The position numbers and the translations under genes were made by a program. Under the pieces are notes generated by a model. The model did not search any database and was not told the DNA's origin. It was given only the letters and a program-made list of their open reading frames with translations. Shown piece by piece: positions 40,917 to 48,584 of a stretch of DNA of 64,000 nucleotides. Location: the NCBI RefSeq assembly GCF_044457565.1, contig NZ_JBITGZ010000033.1, positions 8,716 through 72,715 on the forward strand. Direction: 5' to 3'. This DNA comes from Kitasatospora sp044457565. GTDB taxonomy: Bacteria; Actinomycetota; Actinomycetes; Streptomycetales; Streptomycetaceae. Position 1 is the stretch's first letter; each line of letters begins with the position of its first letter.

Positions 40917-40947
40917 GCCGGCCGCCCCGGGTGCGCCCCGGGGCCGC

Positions 40948-41649
40948 TCAGGCCGCGCGTCGCGCCAGGTGGACGATGTCCGGCACACCCCGGGCCACCG
41001 GGACCTCGTGGGTGACGACGTCCGCGAACCCCGCCGCACGCAACGCCTGTTCGAACGGGGCCGACGGCTGCGCGCTCCACACCGCCAGCACCCCGCCCGG
41101 CAGCAGCCGCCGCCACAGCCGGGCCAGCCCCGCCGAGCCGTAGAGCCCGGCGTTGGAGTCGGTGACCGTCCAGTCCGGGCCGTTGTCGATGTCCAGGCAG
41201 AGCGCGTGGAAGCGCTCGCCCTCGGGCGCGGCCAGGTACTCCAGCAGGTCGGTGTGGAGCACCGCGACCCGGGGGTCGTCCAGGGCTCCGGCCGAGAACG
41301 CCCCCAGCGGGCCGCCCCGGTGCCAGTGGATGATCGAGCCCTCCCGTTCGACGACCACGATCCGGCCCCAGCGCGGCTCGGCCGCCGCGTACGCGAGCGA
41401 GAAGCCGACGCCCAGGCCGCCGATCAGGACGGACGGGCCCACCACTCCGGGGCCGAGTCCGTCCAGCGCGGCCTGGATCAGCAGGCGCTCGGAGCGGCCG
41501 TCCGCGGTGTCCATCAGGAAGCAGCCGTTGGCGATGATCTCGAAGTGCTCGCCGCGCCGCCGCAGGACCACCTCCCCGTAGGGGCCCTCCCGGCGGTCGA
41601 GCAGTTCGACGGCGTCGAGGCCGTCCCGGTCGGGCGGTGCGGTGGCCAT
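40948..41649 (-). CDS. Spermidine-synthase-like methyltransferase-fold protein
   Basis: A 233-residue Rossmann-fold protein. VLIGGLGVGFSLAYAAAEPRWGRIVVVERE (near 75-104) is the nucleotide-binding glycine loop and acidic strand; FHALCLDIDNGPDWTVTDSNAGLYG (near 147-171) corresponds to the active-site region of spermidine synthases. The Asp that fixes the aminopropyl donor and putrescine is not obviously in place, so polyamine synthesis is uncertain. No speD-like gene adjoins it. It converges on the chitinase terminator. Confidence 0.75.
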   Translation of the reverse strand: MATAPPDRDGLDAVELLDRREGPYGEVVLRRRGEHFEIIANGCFLMDTADGRSERLLIQAALDGLGPGVVGPSVLIGGLGVGFSLAYAAAEPRWGRIVVVEREGSIIHWHRGGPLGAFSAGALDDPRVAVLHTDLLEYLAAPEGERFHALCLDIDNGPDWTVTDSNAGLYGSAGLARLWRRLLPGGVLAVWSAQPSAPFEQALRAAGFADVVTHEVPVARGVPDIVHLARRAA

Positions 41650-41738
41650 GCGCGGTCCTCGGTGTACTCACGGAACGGTCTGGATACGGTCCGACTCTAG
41701 CCGAGCGCCGCCCTCGGCCAAGTGCCGGCCCGCGCACC

Positions 41739-41761
41739 GGAAGTCGGCCTGACCGACTTCC
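41739..41761. terminator. Hairpin terminator, repeat-family copy 2
   Basis: GGAAGTCGG (41739-41747) pairs with CCGACTTCC (41753-41761). The right arm continues CACTCC, so the 15-base arm CCGACTTCCCACTCC matches copies at 30139 and 60218. Confidence 0.75.
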
Positions 41762-41819
41762 CACTCCGCTCCCGCTCCCGCGCCGCACCCGCTCCGCGCC
41801 GCACCGCCTCCCGGACACG

Positions 41820-41853
41820 CGAACGGCGGCCCACGCGGTGGGGCCGCCGTTCG
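41820..41853. terminator. Hairpin terminator of yeiH-like gene
   Basis: CGAACGGCGGCCC (41820-41832) is perfectly complementary to 41841-41853 around an 8-nt loop, 40 bp beyond the leftward stop codon. Confidence 0.85.
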
Positions 41854-41893
41854 GGGGCCGGCCGCCGCCGGCCCGCCGCCGTGCTCGGCACAG

Positions 41894-43015
41894 CTATGCG
41901 GTCAGCAGCACCCCCGCGTAGGACACGCCGGCCACCATCACCCAGGACGCCAGGCCCAGCGCGGCCATCCGGCCGCCGGTACGCAGCAGAGTGGGCAGAT
42001 GGACGGCACTGCCGAGGCCGAACAGGGCGGCGGCGAGCAGGAGTTCCTGGGCGTCCTGGGCCGTGGTCAGGACACTGGCCGGGACGGCTCCGGTGCTGCG
42101 CAGGGCGATCATCGCCAGGAAGCCGGCCACGAAGAGCGGCATGATCGGCGGCCGGCCGCCCCGCACCGCCGGCGCCACCGCGGGTACGCCCGCCGCCGCA
42201 CCGCCCCCACCCGACGCCACCGTCATCGCCTCGCTCTTCGCCCGTGCCCGGGAGCGGCGGACGGCCACGGCCACCCCGGCGACCAGCGGCGCCAGCAGCA
42301 CCACCCGCATCAGCTTCACCAGGACGGCCTCCCGCAGCGCCGCCGGCCCGCCGGTCTGCGCGGTCGCGACCACCTGGCCGACGTCGTGCACGCTGGCGCC
42401 GACCCAGCGGCCGAAGTCGGCCTCGCCGAGGCCCAGCGGCTGGTGCAGCAGCGGGAGTACGGCGATGGCGAGGGTGCCGCAGAGGGTGACCAGTGCGACC
42501 GAGGCGGCCACGTCCTCCTCCTCGCTGCCCGCCGCCTGGCTGACCGCGCCGATGGCGGAGGCGCCGCAGATCGAGTAGCCGGTGGCCACCAGCAGCGGCT
42601 GGTCGCCGGGCAGGCCGAGGCGGCGGCCGAGCCAGAGGGTGCCGGCGAAGGTCGCGGTGACGACCGCGAGCACCATGGCGACGGTCGCCCAGCCCAGGCC
42701 GAGCACGTCGTCCAGGCTGAGCTTGAGGCCGAGCAGGACGATACCCAGGCGCATCAGCCGGCGGCCCGCCGTGGAGAGCCCCGCGCGGGCCGGGCCGCGC
42801 ACGATCGGGCGCAGGCCGGGCAGATGCGCGGCGGCCATGCCGAGCACCACGGCCGCCGTCAGCTTGGGGATCGCCGGGACGAGCTGGTGCACACCGAGGG
42901 AGGCGGCCACGCCGAGCGCGGCGAGCAGCAGCCCGGGGGCGTCCTTGGGCATCGGGGGGCGGGCGGCGCCGCGCCGGTCGGTGGCGCGCTGGGCGCTGCG
43001 CAGGGTCAGGGCCAC
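41894..43015 (-). CDS. YeiH/UPF0324 family putative sulfur-compound exporter
   Basis: A 373-residue membrane protein with about ten hydrophobic segments. Family hallmarks include GLRPIVRGPARAGLSTAGRRLMRLGIVLLGLKLSL, ATGYSICGASAIGAVS and GASVHDVGQVVATA. YeiH is thought to export sulfite/sulfonate-type anions. A central His-free Arg/Ala/Gly linker (near 250) is longer than usual. The GTG at 43015 is 7 bp after the stop of the cysteine dioxygenase gene. Together they suggest cysteine sulfur is oxidised and the product exported. Confidence 0.85.
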   Translation of the reverse strand: MALTLRSAQRATDRRGAARPPMPKDAPGLLLAALGVAASLGVHQLVPAIPKLTAAVVLGMAAAHLPGLRPIVRGPARAGLSTAGRRLMRLGIVLLGLKLSLDDVLGLGWATVAMVLAVVTATFAGTLWLGRRLGLPGDQPLLVATGYSICGASAIGAVSQAAGSEEEDVAASVALVTLCGTLAIAVLPLLHQPLGLGEADFGRWVGASVHDVGQVVATAQTGGPAALREAVLVKLMRVVLLAPLVAGVAVAVRRSRARAKSEAMTVASGGGGAAAGVPAVAPAVRGGRPPIMPLFVAGFLAMIALRSTGAVPASVLTTAQDAQELLLAAALFGLGSAVHLPTLLRTGGRMAALGLASWVMVAGVSYAGVLLTA

Positions 43016-43022
43016 GGTCGGG

Positions 43023-43586
43023 TCACCGCTCGTCGTCGGGGAGCCGGTAGACGCGGCGGATGCTGGTGCCGAGCCGGGAGATGTCGGCGCCGTAGATGTG
43101 GATGGAGATCGCGGTGCTGGTGCAGGCGTTGCGCACGAGGTGGATGTCGCCGGGCGGGGCGAAGGCGGCGACGCTGCCCTGCGGGCTGACCACCGACTCG
43201 GTGGCGACCAGGTGGCCGGTCCGGCCGTCGGAGACCAGCCGGTAGCGGCGCTCGCTCTCCTGGCCCTGGTGGACACCGGCCACGCACCAGGAGACGTGGT
43301 CGTGGATCGGCGTCTCCTGGCCGGGCAGCCAGACCAGCCCGACGACCGAGAACCCGCCGTCGGGTTCGGCGTGCAGCACGTGCTGGCGGTAGCGGCCGGG
43401 ATCGCCCTCGCACTGTGCGGCGGTGAGCAGGTCGGCTCTGCCGAGGTACGGAGCGAGCCGCTCGCCGACCAGGTACGCCGTCAGTTCGGGGGGCAGGCCC
43501 CGGTCGGTGACCTCACGCACCTCGCCGACGAGGGCGTGCATACACTCGGTGAGCGAGGCGATGCCAGCGGTGGCGGAAGTTGTCAT
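43023..43586 (-). CDS. Cysteine dioxygenase (cupin)
   Basis: A 187-residue cupin. The iron-binding histidines are in TPIHDHVSWCVAGVHQGQE (His-x-His, near 92-110) and DIHLVRN (near 150). It oxidises cysteine to cysteine sulfinate with O2 and non-heme iron. It is the first gene of a two-gene unit with the YeiH-type exporter and is 188 bp from the LysR regulator gene that is upstream in the same direction. Confidence 0.88.
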   Translation of the reverse strand: MTTSATAGIASLTECMHALVGEVREVTDRGLPPELTAYLVGERLAPYLGRADLLTAAQCEGDPGRYRQHVLHAEPDGGFSVVGLVWLPGQETPIHDHVSWCVAGVHQGQESERRYRLVSDGRTGHLVATESVVSPQGSVAAFAPPGDIHLVRNACTSTAISIHIYGADISRLGTSIRRVYRLPDDER

Positions 43587-43773
43587 GCTTGCAGGGTCGG
43601 GCGAGGTGACCCATCACGTCCAACGACGAATTCTTCTCGACCCCTCCATCACCGCTTATGGGTCGTTGCCACGCACCACCCACCCCGGCCACCGGGCACC
43701 CGCCGCGTCGACACCCCACCTCGGCGGCGGCACCCCACTCGCCACCCGCCGCATCAGCACCCGACCCTGCCCG

Positions 43774-44679
43774 TCAGCACCCCACCCGGGCGGCTGCCGC
43801 CGCGCGCAGGCTGTCCAGCACCAGCGTCGTCGCCGGGATCTCCCGGTGCTCGCGCAGCACGTACGCGCTGACCTGGCGGCGCAGATGGGGCTCGACGGCG
43901 CGGCCGGTGACCTTGCGGTGGCACATGAAGGAGAGCACCAGCGCGGGCATCAACGCGATGCCGACCCCGGCGGCGACCAGGCTCTGCACGGCGAGGTTGT
44001 CGTCGGTGGTGAAGACGACGTCGGGCGCGAAACCCTCCTCCGCGCAGACGTGCAGCAGGTTGGCGCGGCAGCGCGGGCAGCCGGCGATCCAGCGCTCCCC
44101 CGCGAGGTCCACCAGCCGTACGGCGTGCCGTCGGCCCAGCGGGTGGCCGACCGGCAGCAGGACCGTCAGCAGGTCCTCCATCAGCGGGATCTCGACCAGC
44201 TCGGGCGGCACGTCGGCGGCCATGCCCGGGTAGCTGAAGGCCAGTGCGATGTCGCACTCGCCCCGCATCAGCCGCTGGAGCGAGTACGGCGGTTCGGCCT
44301 CCAGCAGCTCCACCCGCACGCCGGGGTGCTCGGCGAGCAGCTGGGCCATCGCCTCCGGGATCAGGGTGGCGTTGGCGCTGGGGAAGGCGCAGACCCGCAC
44401 CCTCCCTGCGCGCAGCCTGGCGAGCGCGGTCAGCTGCTGCTGCGCGGCCGAGAGGCTGCCGAGGATCACCTCCGCGTGCCGGGCCAGCGCCTCGCCGGCC
44501 TCGGTGAGCTTCAGCCCGCGCCCGGCGCGGGCGAACAACGGTACGCCGACGGAGCGTTCCAGCGCCTTCATCTGCTGGGTGATGGCCGGCTGGGTGTAGC
44601 CGAGTTCGCGGGCGGCCGCCGAGTAGGAGCCGGCCCGGACCACTTCGTGGAAGGTCTTGATGTGCCGTGAGTCGAACAC
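43774..44679 (-). CDS. LysR family transcriptional regulator
   Basis: About 301 residues. The N-terminal HTH is FDSRHIKTFHEVVRAGSYSAAARELGYTQPAITQQMKALERSVG, a clear LysR domain, and the effector-binding domain has VRVCAFPSANATLIPEAMAQLLAEHPGV. The start is unclear: GTG 44679 opens with the usual family beginning, while ATG 44691 adds four residues; neither has a good ribosome site. It is upstream of cysteine dioxygenase and the YeiH-type exporter. LysR proteins YeiE and CysL control yeiH relatives, so control of that pair is plausible. Confidence 0.88.
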   Translation of the reverse strand: MFDSRHIKTFHEVVRAGSYSAAARELGYTQPAITQQMKALERSVGVPLFARAGRGLKLTEAGEALARHAEVILGSLSAAQQQLTALARLRAGRVRVCAFPSANATLIPEAMAQLLAEHPGVRVELLEAEPPYSLQRLMRGECDIALAFSYPGMAADVPPELVEIPLMEDLLTVLLPVGHPLGRRHAVRLVDLAGERWIAGCPRCRANLLHVCAEEGFAPDVVFTTDDNLAVQSLVAAGVGIALMPALVLSFMCHRKVTGRAVEPHLRRQVSAYVLREHREIPATTLVLDSLRAAAAARVGC

Positions 44680-44687
44680 GGGGCAAA

Positions 44688-45710
44688 TCATAAGCAGACT
44701 TTGGGGTCGCCGGTCCAATCCCATCCGACACTATGGTTTCCTGGCGAACCATCCGGCACGCAACCCCGGGCTGCACCGGATTCACCCCACGCCGGCCCGC
44801 TACTGCTCCGACTCCGGGGGTACCCCCAGCACCACGCCCGCCTTCGCGAGCGGCGCGCCGCCCTTGATCTGCGCCGGCTGCGGCTCTCCACCCAGCGCGC
44901 CAGCCAGGACAACAGCAGACACATCCCGATGTACACCGGCGTGATCACCAGCACCACCGGGATGAACGGCAGGTCGTAGTCGAGGTTGGTGGCGATCAGC
45001 TTGCCCGCGTGCAGGAACTCCTCGTAGGTGATCAGGAATCCGAGCGAGGTGTCCTTCAGCGCCACCACCAGCTGGCTGATGATCGCCGGTAGCATCGCCC
45101 GGTTCGCCTGCGGCACCAGGATGTACGTCATCACCTGGGTCTTGCGCATCCCGAGCGCGAAGGCCGCCTCCCGCTGGCCGGCGGGCACGGCCAGCACGCC
45201 CGCCCGGAACACCTCGGCCAGCACGGAACCGTTGTAGAGCGTCAGGCCGGCCACCAGCGCCCAGAGCGGCTGGACCTTCAGGGCGACGAAGATGAAGAAG
45301 ATCATCACCAGTAGCGGCATCGCCCGGAAGAACTCCACCACCAGCGTGGAGAACCAGCGCACCACCCGGTGGTCGGAGAGCCGGCCGGCCGCGAACAGCG
45401 CGCCGAACGGCAGCGCGAACAGCACCGTCCAGGCGAAGGCCTCCAGGGTGTTGCGCAGCCCCCGCAGCAGCAGGTCCTGGACCCCTCGGTACTCGAAGGC
45501 CATCCACTTGTCATGGGTGAACTGGCCGGTGTGGAACAGCATGTAGACGATCCAGCCGACCAGCGCGGTGACCGCCAGCAGCGCCAGCACCCCGTACAGC
45601 CGGTGCCGGGCGATCGCCTTCGGCCCGGGGACGTCGTACAGCGCGGAGGCCGGCACCGGGCACGCCGCCCTGGCGGGCCGCACGGCTCGCTCGGAGGAGG
45701 TCGAGGTCAT
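44688..45710 (-). CDS. gluD: GluD-like amino-acid ABC permease with abnormal C-terminal tail
   Basis: The first 265 residues are a normal polar-amino-acid permease (GVQDLLLRGLRNTLEAFAWTVLF, then the EAA-type loop QREAAFALGMRKTQVMTYILVPQANR). After WLARWVESRSRRR the frame continues for 75 Arg/Ser-rich residues with poor codon bias and overlaps the LysR start region. Another frame offers a plausible tail, KGGAPLAKAGVVLGVPPESEQ, ending at 44800. A frameshift near 44875 is therefore likely. GluC and GluD would form the channel of a glutamate importer. It overlaps the gluC region by 4 bp. Confidence 0.75.
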   Translation of the reverse strand: MTSTSSERAVRPARAACPVPASALYDVPGPKAIARHRLYGVLALLAVTALVGWIVYMLFHTGQFTHDKWMAFEYRGVQDLLLRGLRNTLEAFAWTVLFALPFGALFAAGRLSDHRVVRWFSTLVVEFFRAMPLLVMIFFIFVALKVQPLWALVAGLTLYNGSVLAEVFRAGVLAVPAGQREAAFALGMRKTQVMTYILVPQANRAMLPAIISQLVVALKDTSLGFLITYEEFLHAGKLIATNLDYDLPFIPVVLVITPVYIGMCLLLSWLARWVESRSRRRSRAARRSRRRAWCWGYPRSRSSSGPAWGESGAARGCVPDGSPGNHSVGWDWTGDPKVCL

Positions 45711-46353
45711 CGGGCCACCGCCAGGCGTCGTTCGAGCAGGTTGAAGACGGCGCTGATGGTCAGTGTCAGGATCAGGTACCCCACGGCGATCCAGACGAAG
45801 GTCCAGATGATGCTGTACCCGAGCTCGTTGATCGTGCGGTAGGTGCCCAGCAGTTCGGTGACGCTGAACGCGCTGGCGATGGCGGTGTTCTTGGCCAGCG
45901 CGATCAGCACGCTGCCGATCGGAGCGATCACCGAACGGCCCGCCTGCGGCAGCGCACCACCAGACCCAGCGTCTGGCCGAAGGTCATCCCCAGGCTGCGG
46001 GCCGCCTCACCCTGGCCCAGCGGCACGGTGTTGATGCCCGAGCGCAGGACCTCACAGATGAACGCCGAGGTGTAGCAGCCGAGCGCCAGCACCGCGAAGG
46101 TGAAGAACGGCAGCACGATGTCGAAGCGCGGCAGGCCGAGCACCACCACGAAGAACAGCAGGGTGAGCGGTGTGTTGCGCAGGATCGTCACCCAGGCGGT
46201 ACCGAACGCCCGCAGGGTCCGGATCGGCGAGACCCGGAAGCCCGCCATCAGCACGCCCAGCACCAGCGCCAGCGCGCCGCTCACCAGGGTGAGTTCGAGG
46301 GTGCCGACGAAGCCGTGCCAGTACGTCGACCAGTTGTCGGTCAGGACTTTCAT
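45707..46353 (-). pseudogene. gluC: gluC, amino-acid ABC permease, frameshifted
   Basis: The first frame (46353-45928) gives a normal N-terminal 130 residues (MKVLTDNWSTYWHGF..., GQGEAARSLGMTFGQTLGLVV) then breaks into RCRRRAVR and stops. The second frame (to 45707) continues the family sequence from VIAPIGSVLIALAKNTAIASAFSVTELLG. Removing one GC dinucleotide from GCGC at 45952-45955 restores LVVLPQAGRSVIAPIG, the expected permease sequence. So it is a +2 frameshift in an otherwise intact gene of normal length. Either a decayed gene or a sequencing error. Confidence 0.8.
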
Positions 46354-46365
46354 CGCGCGGCCTCC

Positions 46366-47306
46366 TCAGTACCGGTCGATCGGCGGCGGAGCGGGCGCGG
46401 GCACCCCGGACAGGCCCAGCGTGGCGTCGTAGGCCTTCTTCCAGTCGCCGTTCTGCTCGTGGCGGGCGAGCGCGTCGTCGAGGGCCAGGCGCAGCGCCGT
46501 GTCGTTGTGCGGCGTGCCGATACCGTACGGCTCCTTGGAGAACGGCTCACCGGCGATCTTCATATCGTCCGGCGCCTTGGCGGCGTACCCCTGGAGGATC
46601 GCGTTGTCGGTGGTGACGGCGTCCACCTGGCCGGTGACCAGGTTGTCCACGCACGCGGAGTAGGTGTCGTAGCCGACCAGCTTCGCCTGCGGGTAGTCCT
46701 TCTCGATCCGCTGGTGCGGGGTGGACCCGGCCGCCGAGCAGACCGTCCTGCCGTTCAGGTCCTGCGGGCCGTGGATGGTGGTGTTGTTCTTGCGCACCAG
46801 CAGTGACTGCCCCGCGACGAAGTACGGACCGGCGAAGCCGACCAGCTTCTTGCGCTTGTCGTTGATGGTGTAGGTGCCCACGTAGTAGTCGACCTGGCCG
46901 TTCTGCAGGGCGGTCTCGCGGGGTTCGCGGAGGCGATGGTCTTGAACTCGATCTGGTCGGGCCGGAAGCCCAGGTCGGCGGCGACCATCTTGGCGATCTC
47001 GATGTCGAAGCCCGCGTACTCCCCGGTGGCCGGGTTCTTCTGGCCGAGGTAGGGCTGGTCCTCCTTGACGCCCACCACCAGGTGCCCACGCCGGCGCGCG
47101 GCGTCCAGGGTCGGCGAGCCGATGACGGTGTCGCCGCTGCTCACCGGATAGCTGGGCAGCGCGCCGGGTTGCGGCCCCTTGGGCGGCGGGGTGCCCGGCT
47201 TGCCGCAGCCGGCGCCCGCGCCGAGCACGGCGAGCAGGGCGAGGCGGCGAGGCGGCGAGGCGGCGAGCAGACGCTTCGCGCGGGGCGCGGGCCCGATCAC
47301 GATCAC
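46366..47306 (-). pseudogene. gluB: gluB, glutamate-binding lipoprotein, frameshifted
   Basis: Starts with a lipoprotein signal ending LGAGAGC and the solute-binding start RRGHLVVGVKEDQPYLG. After FKTIASAN the frame reads PARPPCRT; the homologous sequence continues in another frame as TALQNGQVDYYVGTYTIND and runs to the end (PIDRY). The break is at a run of four G at 46920-46923 where two fewer would restore RETALQNG. Overall length is normal for GluB. It is the second gene of gluABCD. Confidence 0.8.
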
Positions 47307-47312
47307 GCCCCC

Positions 47313-48065
47313 TCAGTGCTTCAGGATCTTGGACAGGAAGTCCCGGGCGCGCTCGCTCTCGGGAGCGTTGAAGAAGCCCTCGGGGGTCCGGTCCTCGACG
47401 ATCCGGCCGTCGGCCATGAACACCACGAGGTTGGCGGACGCGCGGGCGAAGCCCATCTCATGGGTGACGACCACCATGGTCATGCCCTCGTGCGCCAGCT
47501 GGCGCATCACATCCAGCACCTCGTTGATCATCTCGGGATCCAGCGCCGAGGTCGGCTCGTCGAAGAGCAGCGCCTTGGGCTCCATCGCCAGGGCCCGGGC
47601 GATGGCGACCCGCTGCTGCTGACCGCCGGACGGCTGGGCCGGGTACTTGTCGGCCTGCGAGGCCAGCCCCACCCGCTCCAGCAGGGCGCGGGACTTGGCG
47701 TCGGCCTCCGCCCGGGGCCGCTTGCGGACCCTGATCTGGGCCAGCGAGACGTTCTGCAGCACGGTCTTGTGCGCGAACAGGTTGAAGGACTGGAAGACCA
47801 TCCCGACCTCGGCGCGCAGCTGGGCCAGCCCCTTGCCCTCCGCCGGGAGCGGCCGGCCGTCGATGGAGATGCTGCCGGTCTCGATCGGCTCCAGCCGGTT
47901 GATCGCCCGGCAGAGCGTGGACTTGCCGGAGCCGGACGGCCCGATCACCACCACGACCTCGCCCCGGCCGACCGTGAGATCGATGTCCTGCAGGACGTGC
48001 GGATCGCCGAAGTGCTTGTTGACCCCGCTCAGTTCGATCAACGGCGTGAAGACGGCGGTGCTCAC
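47313..48065 (-). CDS. gluA: GluA, glutamate ABC transporter ATPase
   Basis: A 250-residue ABC ATPase. Walker A GPSGSGKST (37-45), Q-loop VFQSFNLFAHKTVLQN, signature PSGGQQQRVAIARALAMEP, Walker B ALLFDEPTSALDPE and H-loop VVTHEM are all intact. It powers the uptake of a polar amino acid, by gene order glutamate. The GTG at 48065 has GAGGAGGG upstream. It is the only gene of the operon without damage; if gluB-D are truly broken it has no partner. Confidence 0.92.
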   Translation of the reverse strand: MSTAVFTPLIELSGVNKHFGDPHVLQDIDLTVGRGEVVVVIGPSGSGKSTLCRAINRLEPIETGSISIDGRPLPAEGKGLAQLRAEVGMVFQSFNLFAHKTVLQNVSLAQIRVRKRPRAEADAKSRALLERVGLASQADKYPAQPSGGQQQRVAIARALAMEPKALLFDEPTSALDPEMINEVLDVMRQLAHEGMTMVVVTHEMGFARASANLVVFMADGRIVEDRTPEGFFNAPESERARDFLSKILKH

Positions 48066-48100
48066 ACGTGACAACCCTCCTCGGGGCCGCGGGAGGTGGG

Positions 48101-48355
48101 CTACCTGTTGTTCTGCCGGCCCCTGACCAGCCAGCCGACCGCCGCCCCGGCGACCAGGGTCGCGAACAGCGCGATCCAGAGCGGGGTAGTGACGGTGAAG
48201 ACCCAGAACTGGATCTTCACCCTGTCGAGGTTCGCGAACAGGAACCACACCGCCAGGACAACGACCGCGACGGTCGCGATGTAACGGGTGGGGATACCCG
48301 CGATCTCGCTCCTCTTGCCCCCGGAGGACGACGAACCGTCTGAAATCTTGGTCAC
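48101..48355 (-). CDS. LapA domain (DUF1049) membrane protein
   Basis: An 84-residue protein with two membrane segments: RYIATVAVVVLAVWFLFANLDRVKIQFWVF and TPLWIALFATLVAGAAVGWLVRGR, the pattern of LapA/DUF1049. N- and C-termini are charged. GTG 48355 is the likely start. Role unknown; related proteins help assemble membrane-surface polymers. It is 35 bp upstream of gluA in the same direction and could be co-transcribed. Confidence 0.82.
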   Translation of the reverse strand: MTKISDGSSSSGGKRSEIAGIPTRYIATVAVVVLAVWFLFANLDRVKIQFWVFTVTTPLWIALFATLVAGAAVGWLVRGRQNNR

Positions 48356-48497
48356 AAGCGCAGTCTGTGGGCCGATGGAGCGACAGGTCGGCTTACACGC
48401 CCGGGCGTAACCCGCACGGGCGAAGCCGCAGCCGGGGCGGGCCCGTTGGCGCCGGCGAGCGGGGGAAGCGGGGCGAGGGGCGCTACGAGGGCCGGAC

Positions 48498-48536
48498 GGG
48501 CGAGGGCGGGCAGGTTGCACCTGCCCGCCCTCGCCC
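48498..48536. terminator. 18-bp stem terminator
   Basis: GGGCGAGGGCGGGCAGGT (48498-48515) is perfectly complementary to 48519-48536 with a TGC loop. It ends the leftward ABC exporter operon and shields the LapA-like gene. Confidence 0.92.
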
Positions 48537-48584
48537 CGACCGCCCTCGCCCCCGAGCCGCCGGAGTTGCCCCGCTCGCCCCGGC

